In this document: positions 1 through 12,335 of the stretch, piece after piece
How positions within the stretch are numbered: position 1 is the first letter of the stretch
How the letters are laid out: each line of letters starts with the position of its first letter
Assembly (NCBI RefSeq): GCF_027579695.1
Contig: NC_083590.1
Location: 17,218,446-17,282,445, forward strand
Reading direction: 5' to 3'
DNA: 64,000 nucleotides
From: Neoarius graeffei
Lineage: Eukaryota; Chordata; Actinopteri; Siluriformes; Ariidae
Translations under genes and position numbers: made by a program
The notes under the pieces: generated by a model
What the model saw: the letters and a program-made list of their open reading frames with translations, nothing else
Told to the model about the DNA's origin: nothing
Databases searched by the model: none

Positions 1-556
1 ACTCAAAAAACCTTAGTACTCTAAAAACTATAGTACTGTAAAAGTAGTACTCTAAAAACCCTAGCACTCAACAAATATTACATGAAAACCATATTACTCT
101 CAAATTAGTACTCTAAAAACTCTAGTACTCTAAAATTAGTAAATTAAAACCATGGTACTCTACAATTAGTACACTACAAACCCTAGGACTGTAAAATCAG
201 TACACTACAAACCCTAGGACTGTAAAATTAGTACTCTAAAAACCATATTACTGTAAAATTAGTACTCTAAAACCACAGTACTCTAAAATTAGTGCATGAA
301 AACCCATAGTACTTTAAAATTCTTTCTCTAAAAACCATAGTACTACTCTAAAAACCATAGTACTCTAAAATCTGTACACTCAACCCCTAGTACTCTACAA
401 TTAGTACACTAAAACCCTAGTACTGTAAAATTAGTACTCTAAAACCCATAGTACTCTAAAATTTGTACAGTAAACCCCTAGTACTCTGCAATTAGTACAG
501 TAAAAAACCCTAGTACTGTAAAATTTGTACTCTAAAACCCCCAGTACTCTAAAGCT
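1..556. repeat. AT-rich minisatellite/satellite, ~30-bp units
   Basis: Units alternate between TAGTACTCTAAAA(A)CCC and AAATTAGTACACTAAAA with one to three changes each. About 18 units are visible, and the array runs off the left edge of the window. Confidence 0.92.
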
Positions 557-2413
557 ACAGAATTAAAATCAAATGAAAATGAGTGTTTCATTGTTTTGTA
601 ACTGTCCCTTAATTTTATGGATGCTGATACAATCCTATACTACAACAGGAAAAACATTTTGAAAACATCCTTGTTTTAAATGTATAGTTTACCATTTCCA
701 GAAAAACAGTACATTTCTTTTGATGATTCATATTTATGCAAATCTTCATGATTGTCCAATGAAGTGCCGTCTCGAACCATATATGTCCCGCCCCCGGCGG
801 TGTGCCTCGCTCGACAGTAGCAGCTCACTAACAGTGAACGTGATTAGTCTCTGTGTGCTTTCCTGGTTGTATGTTTTCCTGCACATTATTCCATTTTCAA
901 AGGATCACTTGGTAAAAAAAAAAAAAACAGATTCGGTTGGAATTTGGACAAGGTTGTGGTGATGTGACAATTGGTTTTCAGAGGTGTTCTGTTGAATTGG
1001 GACTTGGGGGAGGGATTGTATCACTTTTTCAGATTGAGAAAGTACATGATTCTGACTTTATACACCATCAACATTCTTTTGTTAAACTCTTTGCTCTATA
1101 TTTAGCTCGCTAAGCTATTGTCATGTTCGCTTAGATTCAGGAGACGTGTGTCATGGTGTAACACTACTGCAGGTTGTGTAAGTCAGTCAAGCAGTTCAAC
1201 GTGACATCACTGACTTCCTGTTCAGAAGAAAATACATCAACATATAGAATAAAACCACAGCTAAGAAGCCATTTCACAGGGACTTGAACATGTGTCGTTT
1301 GGACTCAGACGAACCCTATGGGTGATTTATAATCATTTTGACACTGGAGATTTTACTGTATTTTGAACAGATGTTTGGTAATTTGAAAGACTTGTGAAGA
1401 GTTTTCTGTTTACTCAAATGGAGATATAAAAATACACTCCCTACGACAGAGGTTAAATCTGTATCTTTTCCTCAGAGCTTCTGAGTATCTTTAAGTCATG
1501 ATGTCACTTCCTTGTTGCTGTCTTCTTTGCTATATTTTCACGGTTATCACGTTGCATGAACTTCATTTGCTTTATAGTCTTGTCCAAAACCACAGGGAAA
1601 GATGTCTGAAACAGAGTCATGAAGTGCACATTGGTGCATGACCTCCTTTTAAAGGTCTCACATGCACAAGATGTTTCACACATTCCCTCTGTCCGTTTCA
1701 CCCTGTCCGATCCATTCAGGTGGTTCACACTTCTGTTCACTGTCGAATCATGGACAGGTGACCCTAAACGACAGCTTTATCCAGGTTGTGTGTGTGATTG
1801 AACGTATGAGAATGTTGTTTTTCCCCCTGTGAGATATGAATGTGTGATCTGCTAGCCTGGCACGCAGCGGAGCTTGGCATCGTTAGAGCCGGAGATCTAC
1901 AGTAACATAAGACAGAGCACAGAGGCACTCGCACATGGAAAAGGCATTCACCTCTTGCAAAATTGAGCCCTGCTGAGAAAGACGCTGCTATTTAGGCGCA
2001 GTAGCTTTTACTGGGGAAATGCGGATTGTCTAGGAAGGAGTGCTGATGCAGTGAAATGTGAGCTGTGATTTCTTTTAAGAGCAGGTTTGGGACAGTTTGT
2101 ACTCTTAGCCCTTAGAGGTCTCTCTCACACTGCACACACCCTGTGGTCCAAGGCTGGTTTTTTTCAGCCCAGATATCGCAGAGCAGAATCTAAAACCTGT
2201 TTACATCATATTTCAATCACATAAATATTTCAAGTTCTGTCTAGATACAGACTTAAAATTCCTTAATTAAAAAAATAATAATAATTAAATTTATTTTCAT
2301 ATCTGAAGGTAATAAGTATTTCACAGATATCACAAGAACAGAGTGTGCAACTAATTTATATCAGGTATCTTTATTAAATGGCAGAGCTAATTTCTGGCCC
2401 AGAAAAATTAACA
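557..2413. other. Non-coding sequence without recognised repeats
   Basis: No supported gene. 736-743 is an exact octamer ATGCAAAT, followed by CCAAT (756-760) and a GC-rich CCCGCCCCCGGCGG (787-800). Short open frames here carry no known domain. Confidence 0.5.
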
Positions 2414-2788
2414 CACAGTACTGTGCAAAAGTCTTGGCCCCCTATTTTTTTCATACAAACTTTGTTATAGATTTCTATTTTATGATTTCTACATTATTGA
2501 GTCAAAACATTACAAAAACATTTTAGAGTTCCAAACATTTGTTTCATTTTCCAGCACACAATTAAATGTTACAGAAAAAAAAGTTTGTATTATGTCTGAG
2601 GAGCATATTCCATAAGCGAGCACTTTTCAGATAAAAGAAGTAAACATAATGAAGGCTGCTGGGTTTTGGTGTAAAATGAAGTGAGTGTGACAGTCAAAGT
2701 GTCCAGAAGAACTGTGGCTGGTTCTGTAAGATGCTCAGTAAAACCTACAGCTCATTTCCACATAAAACTGCACTCACTGGACCTGAAA

Positions 2789-2850
<62 letters not shown>

Positions 2851-2852
<2 letters not shown>

Positions 2853-4448
2853 ACCCCGATTCCAAAAAAGTTGGGACAAAGTACAAATTGTAAATAAAAA
2901 CGGAATGCAATAATTTACAAATCTCAAAAACTGATATTGTATTCACAATAGAACATAGACAACATATCAAATGTCGAAAGTGAGACATTTTGAAATTTCA
3001 TGCCAAATATTGGCTCATTTGAAATTTCATGACAGCAACACATCTCAAAAAAGTTGGGACAGGGGCAATAAGAGGCTGGAAAAGTTAAAGGTACAAAAAA
3101 GGAACAGCTGGAGGACCAAATTGCAACTCATTAGGTCAATTGGCAATAGGTCATTAACATGACTGGGTATAAAAAGAGCATCTTGGAGTGGCAGCAGCTC
3201 TCAGAAGTAAAGATGGGAAGACAATCACCAATCCCCCTAGTTCTGCGCCGACAAATAGTGGAGCAATATCAGAAAGGAGTTCGACAGTGTAAAATTGCAA
3301 AGAGTTTTAACATATCATCTACAGTGCATAATATCATCAAAAGATTCAGAGAATCTGGAAGAATCTCGGTGCGTAAGGGTCAAGGCCGGAAAACTATACT
3401 GGGTGCCCGTGATCTTCGGGCCCTTAGACGGCACTGCATCACATACAGGCATGCTTCTGTATTGGAAATCACAAAATGGGCTCAGGAATATTTCCAGAGA
3501 ACGTTATCTGTGAACACAATTCACCGTGCCATCCGCCGTTGCCAGCTAAAACTCTATAGTTCAAAGAAGAAGCCATATCTAAACATGATCCAGAAGCGCA
3601 GACATCTTCTCTGGGCCAAGGCTCATTTAAAATGGACTGTGGCAAAGTGGAAAACTGTTCTGTGGTCAGACGAATCAAAATTTGAAGTTCTTTATGGAAA
3701 TCAGGGACGCCATGTCATTCGGACTAAAGAGGAGAAGGACGACCCAAGTTGTTATCAGCGCTCAGTTCGGAAGTCTGCATCTCTGATGGTATGGGGTTGC
3801 ATTAGTGCGTGTGGCATGGGCAGCTTACACATCTGGAAAGACACCATCAATGCTGAAAGGTATATCCAGGTTCTAGAGCAACATATGCTCCCATCCAGAT
3901 GATGTCTTTTTCAGTAAAGACCTTGCATTTTCCAACATGACAATGCCAAACCACATACTGCATCAATTACAGCATCATGGCTGCATAGAAGAAGGGTCCG
4001 GGTACTGAACTGGCCAGCCTGCAGTCCAGATCTTTCACCCATAGAAAACATTTTGCGCATCATAAAACAGAAGATATGACAAAAAAAGACCTAAGACAGT
4101 TGAGCAACTAGAATCCTACATTAGACAAGAATGGGTTAACATTCCTATCCCTAAACTTGAGCAACTTGTCTCTTCAGTCCCCAGACATTTACAGACTGTT
4201 GTAAAGAGAAAAGGGGATGTCTCACAGTGGTAAACATGGCCTTGTCCCAACTTTTTTGAGATGTGTTGTCATGAAATTTAAAATCACCTAATTTTTCTCT
4301 TTAAATGATACATTTTCTCAGTTTAATCATTTGATCTGTCATCTATGTTCTATTCTGAATAAAATATGGAATTTTGAAACTTCCACATCATTGCATTCCG
4401 TTTTTATTTACAATTTGTACTTTGTCCCAACTTTTTTGGAATCGGGGT

Positions 4449-4450
<2 letters not shown>
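2851..4450 (+). mobile_element. Tc1-like transposon, 1.6 kb, in a (TA)n tract
   Basis: Inverted ends CAACCCCGATTCCAAAAAAG (2851) and the complement to 4450, with AAAAAAGTTGGGACA repeated in the inner part of each arm (3046 and 4243), an IR/DR-type layout with two binding sites per end. (TA)n lies on both sides (2792-2850 and 4457-4525). Confidence 0.93.
3213..4232 (+). pseudogene. Tc1-like transposase, truncated by stops
   Basis: ATG 3213 gives [20 protein letters not shown] (HTH), [30 protein letters not shown], then [17 protein letters not shown] with the first catalytic Asp, and [20 protein letters not shown]. The frame stops at 3902. The second Asp region follows in another frame (FQHDNAK-like, 3935-3960) and the third acidic block (SPDLSPIENI-like, 4027-4050) after more damage. 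Degraded. Confidence 0.9.
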
Positions 4451-4533
<83 letters not shown>

Positions 4534-4713
4534 TAAAGCAAAGTCAATAATTGGTCTCACACCAAATATTGACTTTGTTTAATTTATTATGGCTTACTGA
4601 TTACTGTTTATATTATTTTTTAAATGTTGAACCATTTCATTTCATTATTTTTAAACCATTTTTGGTCGACAGCATTTCTTTACACGTGCCTAAGACTTTT
4701 GCACAGGACTGTA

Positions 4714-5481
4714 TATATAATCACATTCTGTATATTTTCCAGGTTATTTGTGCAAATAAGAAATAACTAAAAAAAAAATTAATACAGCACCTTTAAGTAT
4801 TTGCATTTAAGCATTTGTACAGGTATTGTTTAAAATTTTTAAAAATAGCTGATTTCCTAACTCAGAGTGTACATTTTTATGGGCTTAACTGTAAATAAAT
4901 GACTTAATAGTTAATATTAATTTCCTTTTGGATTAATGTTCATTTTTTATTTTCTTATCTGATCTAATCTCATGATTAGAAGCATACCACAGTTTTTACA
5001 GACATTACAGAGCAGAATGTGTGACTAGTATTTAAGTGTGTGTGTGTGTGTGTGTGTATATAATTTAATTTGAGTTGAATTAAAGTGGCAGTGGAATAGT
5101 GCAGTAATGGACTGATGGAAATATTTAGCTATTGTCCAATGAGCTTATCATAAGAATAGAAGAAAATAAGAGAAAAAAGTGTCAAGCATAATGGAATAAT
5201 GAAAGTGAAAAAATAAGAAACCACATAACATAAAATATAACAGAACTAAACTAGAAAGCAAAGAATAACAGGAGTTTATAGGAAATAATATCATGAAACA
5301 GAAGATAACAGATTACAATAGAATATAATTACAGAGTAGGACAAGACGCAACATAGACCAGAATAAAATAGAATAGAGTAAAAAATGTAAGGATAATATA
5401 GGAGGGGTCTTGAATTACCCTGGAGGGGTTTATCATACATCATCTGCTACTGATGTGGTCCATAACAACGGCCTGTCATAT
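4714..5481. other. AT-rich non-coding sequence
   Basis: (TG)n at 5037-5060. 5100-5400 is purine-rich on the + strand (AGAATAGAATA-like). No gene. Confidence 0.55.
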
Positions 5482-6019
5482 ACTCACCGGCCACTTTAAT
5501 AGGAACTTGTTCTTGAGTCTAAGAGTACTGTTCTTGGCTGCAGGAGTGGAACCCAATGCGTTCTTCTGTTTTCTGTTGCATGCTGAGATGCTTTTCTGCT
5601 CACCATGGTTGTAAAGAGTGATTATATGAGTTACTATATCCTTCCTTGCAAAAAACCTTCAACCCAATCTGTCCATTTCCCTCTGACCTCTCTTATCAAC
5701 AAGACATTTGTTTACTTTCCACCCACAGAACTGTCACTCACTCACTCAATGTTTTTTTGTTTTTTGAAACATTCTGTGTAAACTCGAGAGACTGTTGTTT
5801 GTATTTGGAAACCCCAGGAGATCAGCAGTTTCTGAAACACTCAAACCAGTCCATCTGGCTCAAACCAACACCCATGCCACAGTGAAAGAAAGTCACACTT
5901 TGAGATCACAGTTTTTCCCATTCTGGAACATTAACTGAAGCCCTTGATTTGTATCTGCATGATTTGATGCATCAAGGGATTGGCTGATTAGAGAACTGTA
6001 TCAAACAGCAAGTGTATGG

Positions 6020-6960
6020 ATCCACATGTAGACTCATCTGTGTTGATAAATGACATTATAGAGACAAAATTTTTGTTCCAACACATTTTTGACTGGCTTA
6101 CTCCAGTCCTTTTCAAGGAATGACCCTCTGCTTCCGGCATATGACTTTACATGATTGGAGCAGAGGGTGAAAGGTCATCGATAACCAGAACTTCCCCCCA
6201 TCTTACAGATCCAGAGGACATACAGGAAGAAAAAGAACACATCACTCAGGCGCTCAAGAAGTGCAGGTATCCCCAGTAGGCGACTGACAAGGCTACTCAA
6301 CCCAAAACCCATCAACCTAGGGAAGAACACTGACAGAAAGACCCAGGACAGAACAACAGAGGCCTTATCATCCTCCCCTACATCAGAGGAGAATCCGAAG
6401 TGCTCCAGAGGATCTTCAGATCCCATGGGATAAAAACTTGCATAAAACCCACCTCCACCCTGAGAAGTTTTCTTGTTGCCCCCAAGGATAGAACTCCCAA
6501 GGAGGAAAAGTGTGGGATTATATTTCGGATTCCTTGCCAGGGAAAAACTTCCAAAGGCCAGTGTAGAGAAAGTTATATAGGAGAAACAGAATGCTCATTG
6601 AAAACCAGGTTCTTAGAACATAAGCGACCCAGCTCGACAACGTCAGAGGTATTACAACACATCCATCTAGAATATATGGACATACAGTCATGCTCAACGC
6701 AGTGGAAATACGAGACAATGAACCGGATTTCTTTGCTGCAGGGGTAAAAGAAGACATCTACATCAGGGCCCTTCAACCTACTCTAAACAAAGACGTGGGG
6801 AGGTTCTGGTTATCGACGACCTTTGACCCTCTGCGCCAATCACGTAAAGTCACGTGCCAGAAGCAGAGGGTCATTCATTGACCAGGACTGGAGTAAGCCA
6901 GTTGAAAATTCGGGTAAGTCCAAGTCTTTATGTGTTGGAACAAAAGTTTAGTCTCTATAA
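6020..6960 (+). mobile_element. Penelope-like element, short copy with inverted flanking repeats
   Basis: A 9-bp TSD, AGTGTATGG, lies at 6011-6019 and 6961-6969. Left (6057-6201) and right (6798-6960) flanks are inverted copies (GACTGGCTTACTCCAGTCC against GGACTGGAGTAAGCCAGT; GATAACCAGAACTT against GGTTCTGGTTATC). This is the inverted LTR-like (pLTR) arrangement known for Penelope elements. The left flank has an extra 37-bp extension (6020-6056). Confidence 0.85.
6205..6881 (+). pseudogene. Penelope-like reverse transcriptase C-terminus with GIY-YIG endonuclease
   Basis: Reading across stops: DPEDIQEEKEHITQALKKCR, then QRIFRSHGIKTCIKPTSTLR, FLVAPKDRTPKEEKCGIIFR, RESYIGETECSLKTRFLEHK and VKEDIYIRALQPTLN. 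YIGET, the following Arg and His, and the late E and N are the GIY-YIG catalytic/structural residues. The GIY itself reads GII. The RT domain is absent, and a frameshift near 6690-6750 splits the endonuclease. Confidence 0.85.
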
Positions 6961-7079
6961 AGTGTATGGGTGTTCCTAATAAAGTGGCCGGTGAGTATAC
7001 ATAGCAGTGGTCTGTTATAGATAACAATGTGGCTGAGGGTATTTGTGTTCATTCAGTTAGAAGAGTTTTAGTGAGATCA

Positions 7080-7375
7080 GGTCCTGATGTTGGGATCTTC
7101 CAGGAGGCTCCAGTTCCAGTTCATCCCAAAGGTGTTCAGTTCAGGTGGGGTTGAGTTCAGTCAGGGCTCTGTGCAGGACACTCAAGTTCTTCCACTCCAA
7201 CCTTCACACACCATGTCTTCATGGAGCTTGCTTTCAGGAGCATTGTCATTCATGCTGGAACAGATTTGCGCTTCTTAGGTCCACTGAAGGGAAATTATAA
7301 GACTATAGCTTTAGAAGTAGAACCGAATATGGGTGCGATGATCAGGTGTCCACATACCTTTGGTCAAGATATATC
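7080..7375 (-). pseudogene. Tc1/mariner transposase C-terminal remnant
   Basis: The complement contains pieces such as an NDNAPES/HEDMVCEG region and LNS-PPELNTFGMNWNW, recalling the QxDNAPxH and SPDLNPxExxW blocks of Tc1 transposases. The right end, GATCAGGTGTCCACATACCT, resembles a fish Tc1/mariner terminus. Many stops. Confidence 0.45.
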
Positions 7376-7678
7376 ATAATGACTATGCTGTAAATTTTCA
7401 GTATAGACACAAATACATAATACATAATACTATACTGTACATGTGTGAAGTACTGAAGGTGTGAGGAAGATAGTGTAGTGCAAAGGAGGATAACACAGCG
7501 ACAGTAAAACGCCACAACACTACTGTCATGGACACAGTTACAGAATGTGAGCCTGAGAACAAATCCCCACTGCTCTGCTCCAAACACTGACCTCACACAC
7601 GAGTGAAGGAGAGCCAGACACACGCAACATGAGCTGAAAGGTTGAGTCTGATGATCTCTGAGGACCTCATACTCAGAT

Positions 7679-7716
<38 letters not shown>

Positions 7717-7751
7717 CTCAGTATGTTAAGTTGTTCTCGACATACATCTCT

Positions 7752-7755
<4 letters not shown>

Positions 7756-7818
<63 letters not shown>

Positions 7819-7913
7819 CCAGAGCCAAAGATTCCCTTTGATGTTGTAATTAGGATGGCAATTAGGAGAATTCTGTGTTCCCATGTCTCTCAGCCCAGGA
7901 GAGCCAGAACTGC

Positions 7914-7975
<62 letters not shown>
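7756..7975. repeat. (CA)n and (TG)n microsatellites facing each other
   Basis: (CA)n at 7756-7815 and (TG)n at 7917-7975 are 100 bp apart and could pair as a stem. A (GA)n run lies at 7679-7711. Confidence 0.95.
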
Positions 7976-7976
<1 letters not shown>

Positions 7977-8338
7977 GAAACTTGAATAAATTCAGCCTCA
8001 AATTCAGTGGCCAAAATGGACTAAAATGCACATCCTGTATTTCCTAATGCCAAATATTCTGACATCTGTGACATTCTTGCTAAAATGCCCGTATTAATTA
8101 GAGTCAATATTCGAGGCTTCACATTAATAAAATGTGCTGAGAATGTAGCTGGTAACTTTGGGTGATTGTGTAGCAGTGAGAAAGCAATACACTGTACATC
8201 CTGAACCATTAACACACACACTGAGACACATATACACACACACTCCAGTCAAACCATCACCTCTCCACCCCTAAGATCACTCAGTCGGTGCTTTTGGACC
8301 AAACAGTTCTCGGGTTTTATTGAACTAACCCTAACTAC
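7976..8338. other. Non-coding sequence, nothing recognised
   Basis: Left flank of the RTE element. Confidence 0.5.
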
Positions 8339-11300
8339 TCCCTTCCTAGAACTGCCACCTTATTGTGGTGGAGGGGTTTGCGTGCTTGAATGATCCTAGG
8401 AGCTATGTTGTCGGGGGCATTACGCCCCTGTTAGGGTCTCCCAAGGCAGACAGGTCCTAGGTGACAGGCCAGACAAAGAGCAGTTCACCAAAACCCTTAT
8501 GGATAAAAGACCAAGGACCATGACGTCGCCTGGTATGGCGCAGCCAGGGCCCCACCCTGGAGCCAGGCCCGAGGTTGGGGCTCGTATGCGAGCGCTTGGT
8601 GGCCGGGCCTTTGCCCACGGGGCCCGGCCGGGCTCATCCCGAAGCAGTGACGTGGGCCCGACCTCCTGTGGGTTCACCACCCACAGAGGTAGCCGTAGGG
8701 GGCCGGTGCAGTGTGGATGGGGCGGCAGTCAAAGGCAGGGGCTTCGACGACCTGATCCACGAACACAGCGGCTAGCTGTTGGGACATGGAATGTCACTTC
8801 GCTGGGGGGGAAAGAGCCTGAGCTTGTGCGGGAGGTTGAGAGGTACCGGCTAGAGATAGTTGGGCTCACCTCCATGCACAGCTTGGGCTCTGGAACCCAG
8901 TTCCTCGAGAGGTGCTGGACTCTCCACTTTTCTGGAGTCGCCCATGGTGAGTGGCAGCAGGCTGGTGTGGGCTTGCTTATAGCTCCCCAGCTCAGCCGCC
9001 ATGTGTTGGAGTTTACCCTGGTGAATGAGAGGGTCGCCTCTCTGTGCCTTTGGGTCGGGGAGAGGGCTCTTGCTGTTGTTTGTGCCTACGGGCCGAATAG
9101 CAGTATAGAGTATCCGGCCTTCTTGGAGTCCTTGGGAGAGGTACTGAGAGGTGCTCAGACTGGGGACTCCATTGTTCTACTGGGGGACTTCAACGCTCAT
9201 GTGGGCGACAACAGTGATACCTGGAGGGGCGTGATTGGGAGGAACTGCCTCCCCGATCTGAACCCGAGTGGTGTTTTGTTATTGGACTTCTGTGCTAGTC
9301 ATGGTTTGTCCATAACGAACACCATATTCGAGCATAGGGGTGTCCATAAGTGCATGTGGCACCAGAACACCTTAGGTCGGAGGTCGATGATCGACTTTGT
9401 TGTCGTTTCATCTGATCTCCAGCCCTATGTCTTGGACACTCAGGTGAAGGGAGGGGCTGAGCTGTCAACTGATCACCACCTGGTGATGAGTTGGATCCGC
9501 TGGCAGAGGAGGAAGCTGGACAGACCTGGCAGGCCCAAACATATAGTGAGGGTCTGCTGGGAACGTCTGGCCGAGCACTCTGTCGGGGAGGTATTTAACT
9601 CCCACCTCCGGGAGAGCTTCTCCCAGCTTCCGAGGGAGGCGGGGGACATTGAGTCTGAGTGGACCATGCTCTCTACCTCCATTGTAGACGTGGCTGTTCG
9701 GAGCTGTGGCCGCAAGGTCTCCTGTGCCTGTCGTGGCGGCAATCCCCGAACCTGGTGGTGGACACCGGAAGTAAGGGATGCCGTCAAGCTGAAGAAGGAG
9801 TCCTATCAGGCCATGTTGGCCTCTGGGACTCCTGAGGCAGCTTACAGGTATCAGCAGGCCAGGCGTGCCGCAGCTCGGGCAGTTGCGGAGGCAAAAACTC
9901 GGAACTGGGAGGAGTTCGGTGAGGCCATGGAGGAGGACTATCGGTCGGCCTCGAAGAAATTCTGGCAAACCATCCGGCACCTCAGGAGGGGGAAGCAGTA
10001 CTCTGTCAACACTGTTTACAGTGCAGGTGGGGAGCTGTTGACCTCGACTGGGGACATTGTCGGGCGGTGGAAGGAATACTTCGAGGATCTCCTCAATCCC
10101 ACCGTCACGTCTTCCATTGAGGAAGTGGAGGCTGATGACTCAGAGATGGACTCGTCCATTACCCAAGCCGAAGTCACTGAGATGGTTTGCAAGCTCTTCG
10201 GTGGCAAGGCACCGGGGGTGGATGAGATCCCTCCTGAGTATCTCAAGTCTCTGGATGTTGTGGGGCTGTCTTGGCTGACATGCCTCTGCAACATTGCATG
10301 GCAGTCAGGGACAGTGCCTCTGGAGTGGCAGACTGGGGTGGTGGTCCCTCTTTTTAAGAAAGGGGACCGGAGAGTGTGCTCCAATTATAGGGGAATCACA
10401 CTTCTCAGCCTCCCCGGGAAGGTTTACTCCAGGGTACTGGAGAGATGAATTCGGCCAATAGTCGAACCTCGGATCCAGGAGGAACAATGCAGTTTTCATC
10501 CTGGTCGTGGAACACTGGACCAGCTCTATACCCTTCATAGGGTGCTCGAGGGTTCATGGGAGTTTGCCCAACCAGTCCACATGTGCTTTGGGGATCTGGA
10601 GAAGGCATTCGACCGTGTCCCTTTTGGTATTCTGTGGGGGGTGCTTCGGGAGTATGGGGTTCGGGGCTCTATGCTAAGGGCTGTCCAGTCCCTGTACGAA
10701 TGGAGCAGGAGTCTGGTTCACATTGCCGGCAGTAAGTCAGACCTGTTCCCAGTGCATGTTGGACTCTGGCAGGGCTGCCCTTTGTCACCGGTTCTGTTCA
10801 TAATTTTATGGACAGAATTTCTAGGTGCAGCCAGGGGCCGGAAGGAATCCTGTTTGGGAACCACAGGATTTCATCTCTGTTTTTTGCGGATGATGTTGTC
10901 CTGTTGGCTTCTTCAAACCAGGACCTTCAGCATGCACTGGGGCGGTTTGCAGTCGAGTGTGAAGTGGCTGGGATGAGAATCAGCACCTCCAAGTCCGAGG
11001 CCATGGTTCTTGATTGGAAAAGGGTGGCTTGCCCTCTCCAGGTTGGTGGAGAAGTCCTGCCTCAAGTGGAGGAGTTTAAGTATCTCGGAATCTTGTTCAC
11101 GAGTGAGGGAAGGATAGAGCGTGAGATCGACAGGTGGATCGATGCAGCCTCTGCAGTGATGCGGTCACTTTACCGGTCTGTCGTGGTGAAGAAGGAGCTG
11201 AGCCAAAAGGTGAAGCTCTCGATTTACCGGTCGATCTACGTTCTGACTCTCACCTATGGTCATGAGCTTTGGGTAATGACCAAAAGAACAAGATTGCGGA

Positions 11301-11691
11301 TACAAGTGGCTGAAATGAGTTTCCTTCGCAGGGTGGCTGGACGCTCCCTTAGAGATAGGGTGAGAAGCACAGTCACTCGGGAGGAGCTCGGAGTAGAGCT
11401 GCTGCTCCTCCACATCGAGAGGAATCAGCTGAGGTGGCTCGGGCATCTCTTTCGGATGCCTCCTGGATGCCTCCCTGGGGAGGTGTTCCAGGCATGTCCC
11501 CCTGGGAGGAGGCCCCGGGGAAGACCCAGAACACGCTGGAGGGACTATGTCTCTCAGCTGGCCTGGGAACGCCTCGGTGTTCTTCCCAAGGAGCTGGCCA
11601 AGGTGTCTGGGGAGAGAGAAGTTTGGGCTTCCATGCTCAGACTGCTGCCTCCGCGACTCGGCCCCGGACAAGCGGAAGAAGACAAGACGAG
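8339..11691 (+). mobile_element. Full-length RTE-type LINE
   Basis: An 11-bp TSD, ACCCTAACTAC, at 8328-8338 and 11692-11702 defines both ends. The element is 3.35 kb, with one long ORF and almost no 3' UTR, as in the RTE clade. The 5' UTR begins CTAGAACTGCCACCTTATTG. Confidence 0.9.
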
Positions 11692-11698
11692 ACCCTAA
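8499..11698 (+). pseudogene. RTE-type endonuclease-reverse transcriptase, one stop and one frameshift
   Basis: From ATG 8499 the product has the APE endonuclease ([20 protein letters not shown] near residue 90, [14 protein letters not shown] near 225, [12 protein letters not shown] near 325), a linker, and the [36 protein letters not shown] (motif A), GLWQGCPLSPVLF (B) and ISSLFFADDVVLLASS (C). The C-terminus has RGRPRTRWRDYVSQLAWERL. TGA 10446-10448 replaces an Arg codon (LER-stop-IRPIVEP). One base is lost in the T run at 10802-10807 (FII-LW instead of FIIFMD), after which the frame from 10808 stays open to 11698. The last few codons run into the 3' TSD. Its internal start at 8499 is the first ATG after the 5' UTR. 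Confidence 0.92.
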
Positions 11699-11702
11699 CT
11701 AC

Positions 11703-12154
11703 CAGCTGGGGATTTCCCCTGAGAACTGCTTTTATCTGTTTGCATTCACATCACCAATAGGGATGCTGAAGTGACATCAGCTGGATTGCTAGCATGACAT
11801 TAGCAGGAAATGCTAGTGAAGATCTTTAGAATTTTGCTTAGATGTGTCAAAATCACGCTGTGTTTCCTCCACCACATATACACTCAACAAAGCCTGGACC
11901 TCACTGCCGGTCCATTTGTTTTCTTTTTTTTTTCATTTTTTAATGCTAACCTTAAAAGCTGTTGTTTAAACAGCTAACATTTTACACAGATTTTTAAAAA
12001 TTGTGGTTGCTGGTGCTGCATTGGCTCATGTTCGACCAATAAACATACACTTACGTCACTTGGGGTTCTAAGAACTATGTTCATTCTCCGTTCCTGCAGT
12101 GTGAACACACAAAAAAAGGGGAACTTCCTCCAGCAGTTCTAAGAACTATGAAAA
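11703..12154. other. Non-coding sequence
   Basis: Flank of the RTE element. GTTCTAAGAACTATG occurs twice (12066 and 12136), probably from a degraded repeat. No gene. Confidence 0.45.
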
Positions 12155-12335
12155 AGTTCCTCTGGTGCCGACTGTAGCTGCCCACCTGACTCCACCCCCT
12201 CATATCACTTCAGCTGTCCACCTGTTTCCACCCCATAGGCTCACTCAATGTAGCTTCCCACCTGACTCTGCCCCTTCATATCACTGCAGCTGTCCACCTG
12301 GCCCCACCCACTCTGATAATTTCAGCTTTCTACCT
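12155..12335. repeat. Minisatellite, three to four ~55-bp units
   Basis: TGTAGCTGCCCACCTGACTC, CAGCTGTCCACCTGTTTCCA, TAGCTTCCCACCTGACTCTG and CAGCTGTCCACCTGGCCCCA alternate with CCCCTCATATCACT spacers. Confidence 0.8.

Larger units (their letters stand above)
2414..4713. mobile_element. Outer TIR element, split by the Tc1-like transposon
   Basis: ACAGTACTGTGCAAAAGTCT (2414) and AGACTTTTGCACAGGACTGT (to about 4711) are inverted ends. About 630 bp remain after removing the insertion and the (TA)n tracts. No coding capacity; family not named. Confidence 0.7.
5482..6999 (-). mobile_element. Degraded Tc1/mariner-like element, copy 1
   Basis: Inverted ends TACTCACCGGCCACTTTAAT (5482) and TTAATAAAG...GGCCGGTGAGTATA-type sequence (to 6999). 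The internal 5530-5930, on the minus strand, has TTVSRVYTE and FKKQKN, parts of a Tc1 transposase, with stops. The right half is mostly deleted. A Penelope-like insertion occupies 6020-6960. Confidence 0.75.

Noticed and set aside
1504..1801. Overlapping short frames on both strands
   Set aside because: No domain, no splice structure and no repeat similarity.
7642..8031. Frames with TH and VC repeats
   Set aside because: Translations of the (CA)n and (TG)n tracts.
9465..9980. Antisense frame of 171 codons in the RTE element
   Set aside because: GC-rich shadow of the sense LINE ORF; no domain.
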